Positions 1 through 12,100 of a stretch of DNA of 64,000 nt are shown piece by piece. Under the pieces are notes generated by a model, which had not been told where the DNA came from, did not search any database, and saw only the letters and a program-made list of their open reading frames with translations. The DNA is from Rostratula benghalensis (taxonomy: Eukaryota; Chordata; Aves; Charadriiformes; Rostratulidae), in assembly GCA_013399305.1 (NCBI GenBank), contig VXAI01000139.1, positions 730,896 through 794,895 of the forward strand, in the 5' to 3' direction. The first letter of the stretch is position 1; each line of letters opens with the position of its first letter. The translations under genes and the position numbers were made by a program.

Positions 1-750
1 GCTATTTTGATTAAAAAAACCCCACCACCAAACAACAACAACAAAAAAACCTCAAACCAAAACAAAGGAAAAAAAAAACCCACCACAAAAAACCCCAGAG
101 TATCAAAATGATGTTTGAGGTCCTGAAAAATGTAAAGACATTTTTGGCATTAATTGTAAATATGTACAGCTAGCAGGAGCAGCAACACAGTGTTCTCACA
201 GCAAGTATTTACAGCTGTGGAAGAGCCATACACAAGCTACATAAAATAAACTATAAATTGAAAATCTGCTTGTCTGATTAACGTTTTGGGTAAAGATGTG
301 TGAATTTCACAAAGTTTAGAAACAGTCTCTTGTAAGAGATTCTACTCTTAACACAGCACCAGTCCTAGTCTCACCATTCTCACAAAGTAGATTTTGTGAG
401 TACGACTAAAAATTTCTGTTTCCACTCCACTTAAAAATCCTCTGCCTCAACAGAAAGCTTTTGTGCAGAGCTTGTAGTCAAGTCAAGCCTGGACTGATTA
501 AAATACAATTCCATTTGCTTACATGGGTATATCTGGAGAGATGCATCCTGAATATATACAGGAATGTATAAAAAATTCATGTTTGCTCCAAAAATCTTTG
601 CTTTTCCTTAGGGAAGAATGTGAACTCCCTTTGATCTATCAATTTGTTTTCATGTATAACCACATTGTTAGGTGCACTGCAGTTGATTAGTGGTTTAAAT
701 GTGATGCAAAAATAAAATTCAATGGTGAACACTAATCTAATGGGGATAGG

Positions 751-764
751 TATATATATATATA
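751..764. repeat. (TA)7 microsatellite
   Basis: Seven perfect TA dinucleotides in AT-rich intronic DNA. No other role is apparent. Confidence 0.9.
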
Positions 765-2040
765 GGATATTTAAAATGTTAAATTTAAGCAAAAGGTCAT
801 TTTAAGAGTTGAGGATAAGTACTGCAGCGAAGTACAGTGGAGTGCTGTGGAAGTCTGTACATATAACAAATGTGTTTTAGCCCACTGCTTTTTATAACAA
901 ATTGCATTGATTCATTCCTTTTTTACCTAGTATAGGACAGCTCAGTCATTTTTAATTTCTAATTAAGATTAGGAGGTAGGATTTCATATCTGTTAGAGTT
1001 TTGCTAGTGTTTTGCTAGTGTTTAAGTTTTAACCTTCATTTCAAGTGGAAAATTTCTGCATATTTCTTTCTGGTACAGTATTGTAGTGTAATTTGAAACA
1101 CATGTAGACTTCTGGCACTTAATCTAGAAATTACTTGTGTAACTTCTTTGCTGTCAATCATAGTGATTTTTTTTTTTTTTTTTAAGTGAGACAATAAGGC
1201 AATAGTGTGGATGCTCTCAAACCTTTTCTTAAACCACAGTTTAATCTGGTTTTTGCCTGGATTAGTTTTTGCTAAAATCCTGTCAGTGTCTGTGTTGGGT
1301 TCAAGACAGTGAAATAACTGAGAATTGATTTTGATTGGTGATAGGGCCACTGGGCTTTAAAAGTTGTAGCAGGTGATTTTTCACATCTGCTCTCTTTGTC
1401 ATTGGCTTATTTATACAGATATTTCTTGAATCTTGGAAAATTAAAAAGATGGAAATTAACCATTTATTTGATCTGCTTTGACCAATTGATTTTAAACACT
1501 GGATTTATTCTGCTCCTTTGAATAGATTATAGTTTCTCAATAAGCTCAGTAGTCAGAGTAAAAAGATTGAGCAAGAGCAAGGGAAGTTTGTCTTGCTTTG
1601 GAGAGCACGATGAGAGGCCTGCACTCCTTCTTGCTGGAATTCTCTTGGCTTCCAGGGCATATGGACTGAATTTCCCAGTGTCTCCTGCTGCAGAGCCTGA
1701 TAGCTGCAGAAGGATTGCTGTTGGCTGCAATCCATTTTGAATCAGGCACCTAATGAATGAGAATTATCAAATAAGAAGTTATTATTGCTTTGAAGACACA
1801 GCTCCGTTTGCGTGCAGCCTTTTAAAGCGAAGCATTTTTTTCTCATTTTATCATGAACAACTGAATAAAAACTTGTGAATGACAATCGAAGTACTAGGTG
1901 AGTACTTTCTTTTGAATAGTGAATATGATGAAGTGTGCTCTCTTTTTCAAGAAAGAGAGGATGGAATAAGGAAACAGACCTGTGTGTAAACAGTCTTAAT
2001 TTCACTTGACGTAGAAACTCTCTTGTATAGCTTTAGCATG

Positions 2041-2077
2041 CTATAGAAATGCTATACCTATAGCTATAGCTATAGAA
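2041..2077. repeat. CTATAG hexamer cluster
   Basis: Several exact or near-exact copies of the self-complementary hexamer CTATAG or CTATAC occur within about 37 bases. This is a short low-complexity palindromic cluster that could fold back. No function is inferred. Confidence 0.7.
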
Positions 2078-5000
2078 ATCCTACAGGTTTCATTGTAGGT
2101 TTTTAGAAGGACGCAGACTTAATCTGGAAGAGGTAGATTAGCACCAGTTTTTCCAGCTGAGTGTAAATCGAGGAAAGGAGCACAGCCTCTAGTAAGTCTG
2201 AAATCTTACTGTTTAAGAAATCAGCTTTCTGGCAGAAATGCTGACGAACATTTCAAATGACACCCTGTAGTATATGGTGTTTTGCATGGAGCTCTTCTGT
2301 CAAGGTCATTAGCAACTGAATATATTAAAAGTGGACTGCTTATGAAACGGAGAGTTTTGCTTCCTGCCCTCCCACCTGTGGGTATAGTGTGGGTTCTGTA
2401 GCTGTAAAAGGTCTCAGGAGGGTTATAAAAGCAGAGAATATGGAAAACATATAAAGAAACAATGAAGGAAGCCTGCATACACCATGTAGTTTCTTACGTG
2501 TAAAGTTGGCTGTACCTGTCTATGTACCACTAAATTAACCTCAAAAGCTGGCTGTGACAGCAGAATGTCCATAGTAATTGTTTTTGTTGGCATTTGGCTT
2601 CAAAATTAACTCATCGATCTAACATAAGTCTCTGTACTCATACTGGTCTGGTAATGTTTCTTTTTTTTTACTTCTTTGTGCAATCATGGAAAAAATATGT
2701 TTCTGCTTGAAGCAGTTGTCAAACAAGCTTCTTTCATCGACAATCAGACACTGGGCAGCTGAGTAAGGCTGTTTAGTCTAGAATAAATACTCAAGAGATT
2801 ACAAGGTCACTGTAGGAAATGTAATTATATCATTTATTCCAGAATAGTCTTTCTGTAGTGTGGCTTGCAGAATACTAAATCATGCATTTATTGAAATACA
2901 TATAATATGAAGAAAAAACTATTCAGAGTCTTAGCACGAGGAAAGGAAAATTGCCTCGCAGACTGTACTACAGGATTAACCAGTAAATATTTAAAATTGC
3001 TTCAAAAAGTCAGGGTGGTAATACTGGCTTTATTATTGAAAGTTGGTAGGAGGCAAATTCTGAGCTGTCTCTGCAGGTGTAGAGGCAATGAGGCTAAGCA
3101 GGTAGCTGAAGGTGTCAGCAGAGCTGTCTGCTGATATTGTGGCAGGAGGCATCCTGCAGTCATGTGGGCCTAATGCCTTATTTTCTGCAGTCTTTTGGGT
3201 CTCACCAAATCAAAGTCAAATTAAAAAAACAAATCAGCCACTTAAAAATATCTGGTGGTCTGTGATCTCTGATAGTTCTTATCTGTTATTGAAAGCCCTT
3301 CTTTGCTTTTTTCTTCCCTTTGTCCCCTGCATTGAAACCACTGTTGATGTATAGCTCTCCTGTGACTTTATATGTCCACAGGCTTTACTCCTTAGTTGTC
3401 CTTATCACCTTAGCAAAAATATAATTTTTGTAGGAGTTAGATTTTAGGGCTTCTGCTGCTTCCCTGAAATTATATGCTAATTTTGAGGTCAGTAGTTTTT
3501 GGGTTTTTTTCTTCTTTTTTTCCCCCCCTTGCTTCTGCACTGCATCATACTGCCCTTTTTGAGTCTTTCTCTGACTCTTCAGACACACGTATGATTGCAC
3601 TGGGAGTTGAGTAGTTACCACAGGATAAATTATACATTTTGCATGTGCAGGAGTGATCTTCAGCAACGGAAGGGCATCAGTGTCCTCAGCTTTTGTAGTT
3701 CTTCCCAGAACAGAGGGACGAAATGCTTTCTTTAAGCCCAGTGTTAGATGAGAGAAGAAGAAGTACCTTAGCACTGAGGAACAAAGTCTCTCCAATGATA
3801 ACCCTACAGAAGGTGGGACCTTGTTGAGAGAAAGACCTTCTCCTCTTGATCAACATCTGGGCATCACTCATAGTTTGTACTTGGCTGTAAGGAACAGCAG
3901 AGAAATCATGACAAGGAGTTACTCTGGGGCAGTCTGGGCAAAACCTGTCATGGCTTTCTGAAGAGTGTTTTTGGATGGGCTAATATTTTAAATGAATTAT
4001 TTAGTCTCAGATGTCCTTGAAGTGGAAAGACGAGGAGCATCCTGTTTTGAATTGGTCCTCTAAGACATTTGTAAAAATCCATTTTAATAAAAATGTAAGT
4101 AGGAAGCCTGAAAAAGAGGAGGAGGGAGAGGCTTCAACATTTGTTTCAAGAAGGGGGAGTTACATATAGTGAAAATAGTTAGACTGAGCGGGGCAGCCTG
4201 CAAAAAAGACCACTAAAGGGAAAATAAAGGCAGAAATTATGTACCTTCTTGACTCTGACATTGATAAGCATAGTTTTAAAGCAGCCTTCCAAATGAAAAT
4301 TGCATGTTCAGGTATCGAATGACTGAAAAAGTGAATTAAAAGTTTCCTGAAATGGCAGAGAGAAGCACGGGGGAGTGTTGCTTGAAGCTTTATGCAGCTT
4401 TTCAACCTGTTGCTTGTGGTTCTTTAACCCTCTTCAGGTAGCTTTGTTGTAGCTGTATTCTTGACGGGGGTAGTATTTTTCATAGTGATCAGGAGTCAGC
4501 AACGGTTAAAGCTTCTTTGGAGAGCTGTAGGAGTGAGAGGTGTCTTCCCAGAGGAGAATGCTATTTGCCAAAGTCAGTAATTCCATTCATAAATTCATTC
4601 CTATGTATGTAACTGATATGATGGATGACAAGATTTTTAAGGGTTGGGCTGGTAAGTCTTTGCTTTCTTAGTTTTGATATCCCCCAGATTAGGTCACACC
4701 GCAGGAACTTTTTGGAAAAGTGTAACTAGAGAACTTTCCTTACAGTCTTACCCACAAGGGTTGGAGTTTATATCTCCCTGCATTCCAGCAGTTTGTGCAT
4801 CTGTTCACTGATTGCAGTCACACTTCATGGAGCAGCAGAGATCTTGGGGGTAACTAAGACCCTAGCTGCTGCACGAAAAGGAGTGGTTGGATATGGAGGG
4901 GGACCCTTAAAGTACCTTTGTATGTGCTGAACTCCTTTTTTTCATCATGAACACTAGCGACACAAGGTGCTTGAACGAAATGAGTCTCTTAAATGCCAGT

Positions 5001-5289
5001 ATTTGCAAGATGGTGGAATAATCAATGAATTCTCTAAGTACTAGTTTATCAGCATCCCCTTCTTTCATTTCAAATTAGCCTCTGTATCACATGACTGAGA
5101 TGTTAACGCTTGCTTGACACCCACAATGAGGTCACTGGAAATGCTGATGCTGCTTGCAGTAACGTCTGCACAGTGCTTGGTCTCAGCCAGTACACCCCAT
5201 GGTGAGGCCAGTAAACCTGTCTGTCTACACACTCAAGCTGATAAAGGGAGGACTGGCCCCTGAACCAGCAATGGTCTAACAAAGATAGG

Positions 5290-6150
5290 TGACACTATGC
5301 CATGAGGGCAGGGAAGCTCTACAAAGGGACTCGGATAGATTGGATGGATGGGCCAGTGTCAACCAGATGAGCTTCAACAAGGCCAAGTGCCAGGTCCTGC
5401 ACTTGGGCCACAACAACCCCATGCATCGCTACAGGCTTGGGGAAGTGTGGCTGGAGAGGTCCCTGGCAGAAAAGGACCTGGANNNNNNNNNNNNNNNNNN
5501 NNNNNNNNNNNNNNNNNNNNNNNNNNNNNNNNNNNNNNNNNNNNNNNNNNNNNNNNNNNNNNNNNNNNNNNNNNNNNNNNNNNNNNNNNNNNNNNNNNNN
5601 NNNNNNNNNNNNNNNNNNNNNNNNNNNNNNNNNNNNNNNNNNNNNNNNNNNNNNNNNNNNNNNNNNNNNNNNNNNNNNNNNNNNNNNNNNNNNNNNNNNN
5701 NNNNNNNNNNNNNNNNNNNNNNNNNNNNNNNNNNNNNNNNNNNNNNNNNNNNNNNNNNNNNNNNNNNNNNNNNNNNNNNNNNNNNNNNNNNNNNNNNNNN
5801 NNNNNNNNNNNNNNNNNNNNNNNNNNNNNNNNNNNNNNNNNNNNNNNNNNNNNNNNNNNNNNNNNNNNNNNNNNNNNNNNNNNNNNNNNNNNNNNNNNNN
5901 NNNNNNNNNNNNNNNNNNNNNNNNNNNNNNNNNNNNNNNNNNNNNNNNNNNNNNNNNNNNNNNNNNNNNNNNNNNNNNNNNNNNNNNNNNNNNNNNNNNN
6001 NNNNNNNNNNNNNNNNNNNNNNNNNNNNNNNNNNNNNNNNNNNNNNNNNNNNNNNNNNNNNNNNNNNNNNNNNNNNNGGGCTGATGGTTGGACTCGATGA
6101 TCCCAAGGGTCTTTTCCAACCTGAATGATTCTGTGATTCTATTCTATGAC
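5290..6150 (+). mobile_element. CR1 LINE 3' portion, 5'-truncated, interrupted by assembly gap
   Basis: The left part (about 5300-5482) matches the avian CR1 region before the 3' UTR: the phrase 'gcttcaacaaggccaagtgc' is followed by a 'cctgcacttgggccacaaca'-like stretch. After the N gap, 6078-6145 is a typical CR1 3' end, 'gttggactcgatgatcccaa' followed by a tail of ATTCT-type short repeats. Orientation is plus, the same as MNAT1. Translations across the N block are not meaningful. CR1 copies are normally 5'-truncated, and this one is a dead fragment. Confidence 0.9.
5483..6077. other. Assembly gap (595 N)
   Basis: A continuous run of N inside a CR1 element. It probably marks a repeat that the assembly could not close. 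The true missing length is unknown. Confidence 0.99.
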
Positions 6151-9100
6151 ACTAAACAGCAGCAGAGACGATTATTAATTCAGCATTTTTTAAAATGAGC
6201 CCTTTTTCCTCCTCGCTTGGATTAGCAACATAGTATGTATTTCCTGTCATGCTCTGTAGTTTTGAGATTTTTGTTGGTGGGGTTTTTTTGTGGTGGTTTT
6301 TATTTTTTAGTGGGGCTGCTTACAGGGGACTGAGGAGAGTACCCACAGTTAAGTTTGTTGGCTGGAGATTATATACACATATTTAGGATCTGGTTTTCAT
6401 GGCTTTGGTTTTAAAGCCTTGCTAATAAGTAGTTGAAAACTGTTCTAGATAAACAAGCCATATAGCAGCATGCTTTCAGAAAGGATTGAATTGTTTACTT
6501 CTCTCTCTTCCAAATTGAGGAATTCGATTTAGGCCACATTTCTAATAACAAAATAGGGGTTTGAGTATAATCAGACTTCACAGATGAGCTATTGCTCAGG
6601 CTTGAAGGTAATGCCACCATATTTTTGTTTCTTTACCTGACTGGTATTAAATGTAAAAACACAAATCCTTTCCAGTGGGAGAGGAGAAGGGGAGATGGTT
6701 TTCATTTGGCATAATTTCCTGTGAGACATAGTTCTAAACAAGGCCCACATTTACGCAAGACAATACAGTTTTACATGTACAAGTATATCCAGCACATTTT
6801 TAAATTGTTTAGCCAGCCCCAGGTATGAAATACCTTCACAATAGATGTGTTTAATAAAAGTAGATGAAGTTTGAAATAATTTTTGAATAATTTTACAGTA
6901 GAAACACCAGTTAAATCAACCCCATTGCAGTAATAAATGTCACAAAAACAATTAATTATACTTGCTTGCCACTGCAAAATCAATTGTGTAACTGTTCTTC
7001 TAAAACTGACTTTTACATTACTAAATCCTAAACACTACACTTCTGTAACTTGTCAGAATCAGGTTTTGGTTAATAGGCATTTTCAGTGATGTAATGAGAA
7101 CTTTTGGCATGGAATCAGAATATAATGGACTGTGATTAATGTTTTAATAAGCACTTTTCTTCTACTTATGATGCAACAGTGAAATGGTTTCCTGCTTAGA
7201 TTGATAGAACAGCAGGTGTGCGTACATACTTTTTCCCTTTCAGTAAGAATATTTTTTTCAGTTCTTCTGCTTGAAAATATTTAATGTTTTTCCTTGAGTC
7301 AGCTGTGGCTGCTGTGGGGTTTTCAGTTTGTCTGTTTTAAATCCAGCTATTGTCGATATTTGTCATTTGGAAATGGAGGGTGCCATGGAAACCATTTCAG
7401 TACTTAAAATAATTGCTTTGCAAAAGTGGAAATAGTTTTGATATATTGATGTTTTCTTCAGTGAAAGGATTTGTTTAAAATAGTGTTAGAGTAATTCAAA
7501 AGTGTGAGAACAAAGTATGGTGTTGAAAAGATTAGTGGGTTAGATTTATTATTTAAGTTGGTGTAATACACTTGCTACATACTTGGTTACTTCTGTACTA
7601 GAAGTATTTGCATTTTTATTTTAAATTTTATTTTAAATATTTCTAGCAAAAAAAGAGTCTATTCTAGTCATGCTTTTTAATGACCCATCAATCCCGATTT
7701 GTTGCAGGAATAAGTTTATTTGCTTAGGGATCCAGTCAGCTGCTCTCCTGATGGAAAGGTGATGTTCCTTCTAAGATGCTACTTAAGGTTTGAAACAAAG
7801 TGGTCTCTTTTCTTTTTTGCTTTCTCCTCTGTCCTTGTAAGCTGGAGAGTAGCAATGCATAAACCTGTGATGAGGAGAGAAGAAAAGAGGGCAAACCTTG
7901 TAGAAAGAGGGGGTCCCATATCTTGGCTGTTGCTGGCGTTAGTCCACCCAGGCAAGTGTCCAGGCACCTCTGCTCTCTCCTTTCAAAAGGTCAGGTGAGC
8001 CTTTCTGGAAGGACAGAAAAGGTGTTGTGGTCCTGGCTCCAGTGCAGGTGCTCTTCTCTGGAGTCTGTAGATATTAATAGAGATTCAGGATAACAGGTAG
8101 TTTCTCCCATCTCTTTGTCCTTCCCCTTAAAACCTGGGAATCTTATTGACTCCTGTTTTCAGGAGCATCATCCCATGCTTTAATTTTTCCATCAGCTTTG
8201 GATAAAATGAAGGTATCGGCATTCTTGTGTTTTTAATATGTATTAAGAATTTTCCAAACAACTTCTGCACCTCGATTTGTCAGTTCTGTGTGCTGGGGTA
8301 GCATCTGCCTTGTGTAGTGAAAGATACTTGTGTATTTCCCATATTTGCTACTGCTGCATTTGTTTTGTTCTCCCTTAAAAAGACGGCAAAGGGGAGTTCT
8401 GGCTGCTGTCTTTATTTTCTGATTCTTTTCCAGAATTCATGAGGAAACGCTCAGGAATAAAGCCAAAAAAACCTACACCTCTTCTCCCCTTCCTGTTGTT
8501 AGAAGGTTCTGTCTCTCCTCCTCTTTTCATATTTAAGCCCTGATGGATTAGGCAGACTTCTTGCTCTGTGGTCACTGATTCTGTTGTCAAAAAGTATTCC
8601 AGAAATGAGAGAGGAGATCTGCACTCTGAGGCCATCTCAAAACTTGGAAGCATAAAGCCTCTGCTGTTCCAGAATCTCTTCAGCATGCAGTTAATTTTGG
8701 AACGAAAAGTCTCACAGATACAGAGTCTGCAAACAGTCTGAAATATGGGAAGAAAATCTTGCCTTTTTTTTTTTTTTTCTTCTTCTTATTCCATGATGTA
8801 GGTGCATCCTGCCTGTTTTCTCACCAGAAGACAAGGAAGTATTCTTGGGAAGATGTGAATACAAGAATACAATAGGGGAGTTTCCTTTCAAGAGTCTGCT
8901 GTGAATGAGTAGTACTCTGCCTTGAGCAGCCCAGGTCCTGGGACCCTTCATCTTTTGGCTTTTGTCTAAGAGCAGTCACTGAAGTTACTATTTCTGTGAA
9001 ACTGCGCTCTCGTTCTCACTCACCCAGAAGTGATCTATAGACTTTTTAGTTCTGCTATATTTACTTAATTTATGTGCTTGGTAGAGCATGGGCCAGCAGA

Positions 9101-12100
9101 AGAACATATAAAACTGGTGGTGTCCAATTCTACGAACATATGGAACAATCAGTAGGGTTGTAACATCTGGTACTGACCCTGGAGATGAGAGCAATGGTAA
9201 TTCAGTGCAACTCTCCTCACTGTTTTCAGTGTTCTTGAAGCTAACGCCATCACACTCCTTCACTGCCTTTTCCTAGGAGTTGTAGGAAGTTTGTGTGTTC
9301 CCCGGCCTGTTTTCTGGCTCTAGTTTTGACACAAGAGAGAAAAACAAAACTACAAGCTCAACATAGGTCCATTTTTGCTCCCATCCCTGGCAGAGGTGAT
9401 TTGTAATGGCTTCAGCGGGAATAGGTTTAGGCCTACAGAAATGCCTTTAATGTTCCTGCCCTTCGGTGCTCTGTGTGGATACTACTTTCTTTTGCATTGC
9501 AACACAGTGGAGGAACTGTGTGTGCTCCCAGGCACTTTCATATAATGGAGGAGTGTGCTCATCATAGCCCAGGGATGTTTGCAAACAGAGCAAAGGAATG
9601 TGGCTGCCTCTGTGATGGAGAGCTGCAGCAGTGAAGCCCTGGGCTAATGCTGCAGGCTGTTCATCAGGGTAATGGCTTGGCCAGCTCGGTAGGTTGGCTT
9701 TACTGGGAGCTGCTGGCTGCTAGTTGACTTTCCTGTATTTCAAACCAGAAATTCTGAAAAAAATATGTGGAGCTATCTGCTATGATTAATTGCCCATATG
9801 TCCTGTGGTTAGCAGGTTTTACCAGCAGTCTGCCCTGAGAATTTAAGGTGAGAAAAGAAAATAAAATCAGTGTTTTTTCTTTTAATGCTGTTTTTGTCCT
9901 CTTAGGAAAATACTTTGTGACTGTGGATAAGCAATGCATGAGATTTCAGCACTTGTATATGGGTCTATTCCAGGCCTTCCTCATGTATGTACACACCTCT
10001 TATTTCCATGGGAATGGTGGAGCAGTAACGAGTCTAATGGAAGTGTCAGCAGCAGGTGACACCAGGGCTCTAGTCTAGGTCTCTGGAGACAGAGCTGGTT
10101 CCCTTACTGTGTTGCTGATTTTGGGTGGGCCTGGGAAGGCTAGGAAGGTCAATTTCTGAAATCTGTAGCAGCCACACATCTAACCTCCTTATAGGCCTGC
10201 CCTTCAATTATTCTTATTCACCACCCCTCTCCTTTCCCCCCCAGTGTTTTGCTTTGTTATTTGCAAAATGGGATTATCTGTTTTGAAATATCAATGTTAG
10301 GCACTGGGAAGTACTTGCCACTTAGAGAGGACCACATAAGCTGGAATAGCTGGGTGGAGGTGATAATACAGACTATTGGTGTTTTCAAAGAATAGTGCAT
10401 CCTCTCTTCCGGGCTGCTTTGAAGGATGGTTAATTGTAACAAATCCCAATGCTTTTGTTGACTCATGACTTATATTTTGGTTTTATTCAGCAATTTTTTG
10501 CCCTTTCTGAAGGCTCCAACAGCTGAAACAGCATCATCTTGCCACACTGCAGTTTCAGCTGAGTCTAGTGTTTGAAATGGCAACACTGCTAAATGTTTGT
10601 GACTTGTTTTTAGAACAGTGTTTCAGCTGCCAGTTTCCTTAAGAAAGCAAAAACAATATGAAAGAAATACAAATAAAAGACAGGCTTTAAAAATACTTCT
10701 GATGTAAAAAAAAAAAAAAAGTTAAACTAAACAGAAAAGGTTTAGAAGACATGTTAAATTTAGTGAAATTTCTATGAAAAAAAATATATCTAAATAAGCA
10801 TGTGTGCACCTTGAGTCTCTTCCCCTTCTTTCCTCCCTGCTTTTCTCCAAACCACACATAAACTCATTGATTACATTTTTCTCTTACTCGGCTGCATCCC
10901 AAAATTTTTGCTTTTCTTCAGGTAAAAGGTTTGGATAGTCCCAGAATAATAGCTGCTGCGTGGTGGGGGTAAATGTAGGAGGAAATGAGAGCTCCCCAAA
11001 ACTCCCTACTTCCTTGCAAAGTGGTGAAGAAACTTCAGTGGTTCTTCCAAGAAGAGGGTAGGACTTAGGGTATCAAGAGTAGCTGCTTTGAGGGCATACT
11101 CTGTGCACCCAGAAAAAACTGTAATTTCTATTGGAAATATGTTACTGATATATGTGTTTGTGTGTGTGTGTACATATGTATGCATGAGTATATCATTATA
11201 TATAATTTTTCATTTACAGTGCAATAACTACTCATTGTTATTGCTGTCATATTATTAGATGTTTCTGTAGGCATGTCAATGTATTGATTGTTTTAGCAGC
11301 TACAGCTGAAGTGTTTTGCCCCAGATGAGAGAAGGTAATGGTCAGTGAAATTACTCCAGAAAAAAGAGAGCTTAAACATTGAGTAAACAAAGATAATATT
11401 TTCTAGACCAACTAATTCAATGAAGAGTCTGTCTTGCGAGTTTTAAGGAACTGTAGACTCTAAATTGATGAAAACCAGATACTAGTTTAGGATAATCAGA
11501 GTAGAGAAGGAAAGGTGTTGGAAACACAGTGTTAGTGTAAAAAGTTGTATCGGCGCATGGGGCAGCATGTGCTGTTTGGAAAGGTGTTTGCAGAGCTGCA
11601 AAGGACAAGACTGATGACTATGCAGAGAGATTGATCAGATCAGATCTTACAGCAGATTCCTCTTTGTTGAGTCAGGTAAATTAAAATTCTCTGAGGCAGT
11701 TAAGCACCAAAATATCTTTGAAGTTTGGCTTCAGTCCACATGTAGCCCCTCTTTTTTTTTTTTTTAATTTTTTTTTTTAACCCTCCCCATTTCCCTGTTT
11801 AACATTACTTCGTGTATGCGTCCACCTCCTTAGCTGCAGAAGTAACCAGAGCTCGTGTTTTGTAAGTTGGCCACCATTATCTCTATGTTGTTTCCAGTAT
11901 TAATTAATTTATGCAGTGCTGTGTCTTGTGTTCTATGCTCCTAGCTGCATGACCTTTGCTACTAAGCTACTTCTAGTTGGAAGACGACCATATTAATTAG
12001 TGCTACCTATTAGCTTGAATAATTTATCATTTTCTTAGCCCCCTCAATTTTTTTTTGACAGCTGTGCATTTTACAAAGTGGGACTTCAGATTTGCTTTTA

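Larger units (their letters stand above)
1..5289 (+). other. MNAT1: MNAT1 last intron, 5' part in window
   Basis: No exon, RNA gene or long open frame is visible. The stretch is assigned to the last intron of MNAT1 because the final MNAT1 exon lies at 33704 on the same strand and I found no match to the preceding MNAT1 exon anywhere upstream in the window. The first 90 bases are A-rich with CCACC interruptions. Simple repeats are listed separately. Short open frames here have no recognisable protein character. Confidence 0.6.

Noticed and set aside
5289..6128. Open frames of 215-279 residues spanning the N block
   Set aside because: Nearly all residues are unknown (X); the ends are CR1 sequence.
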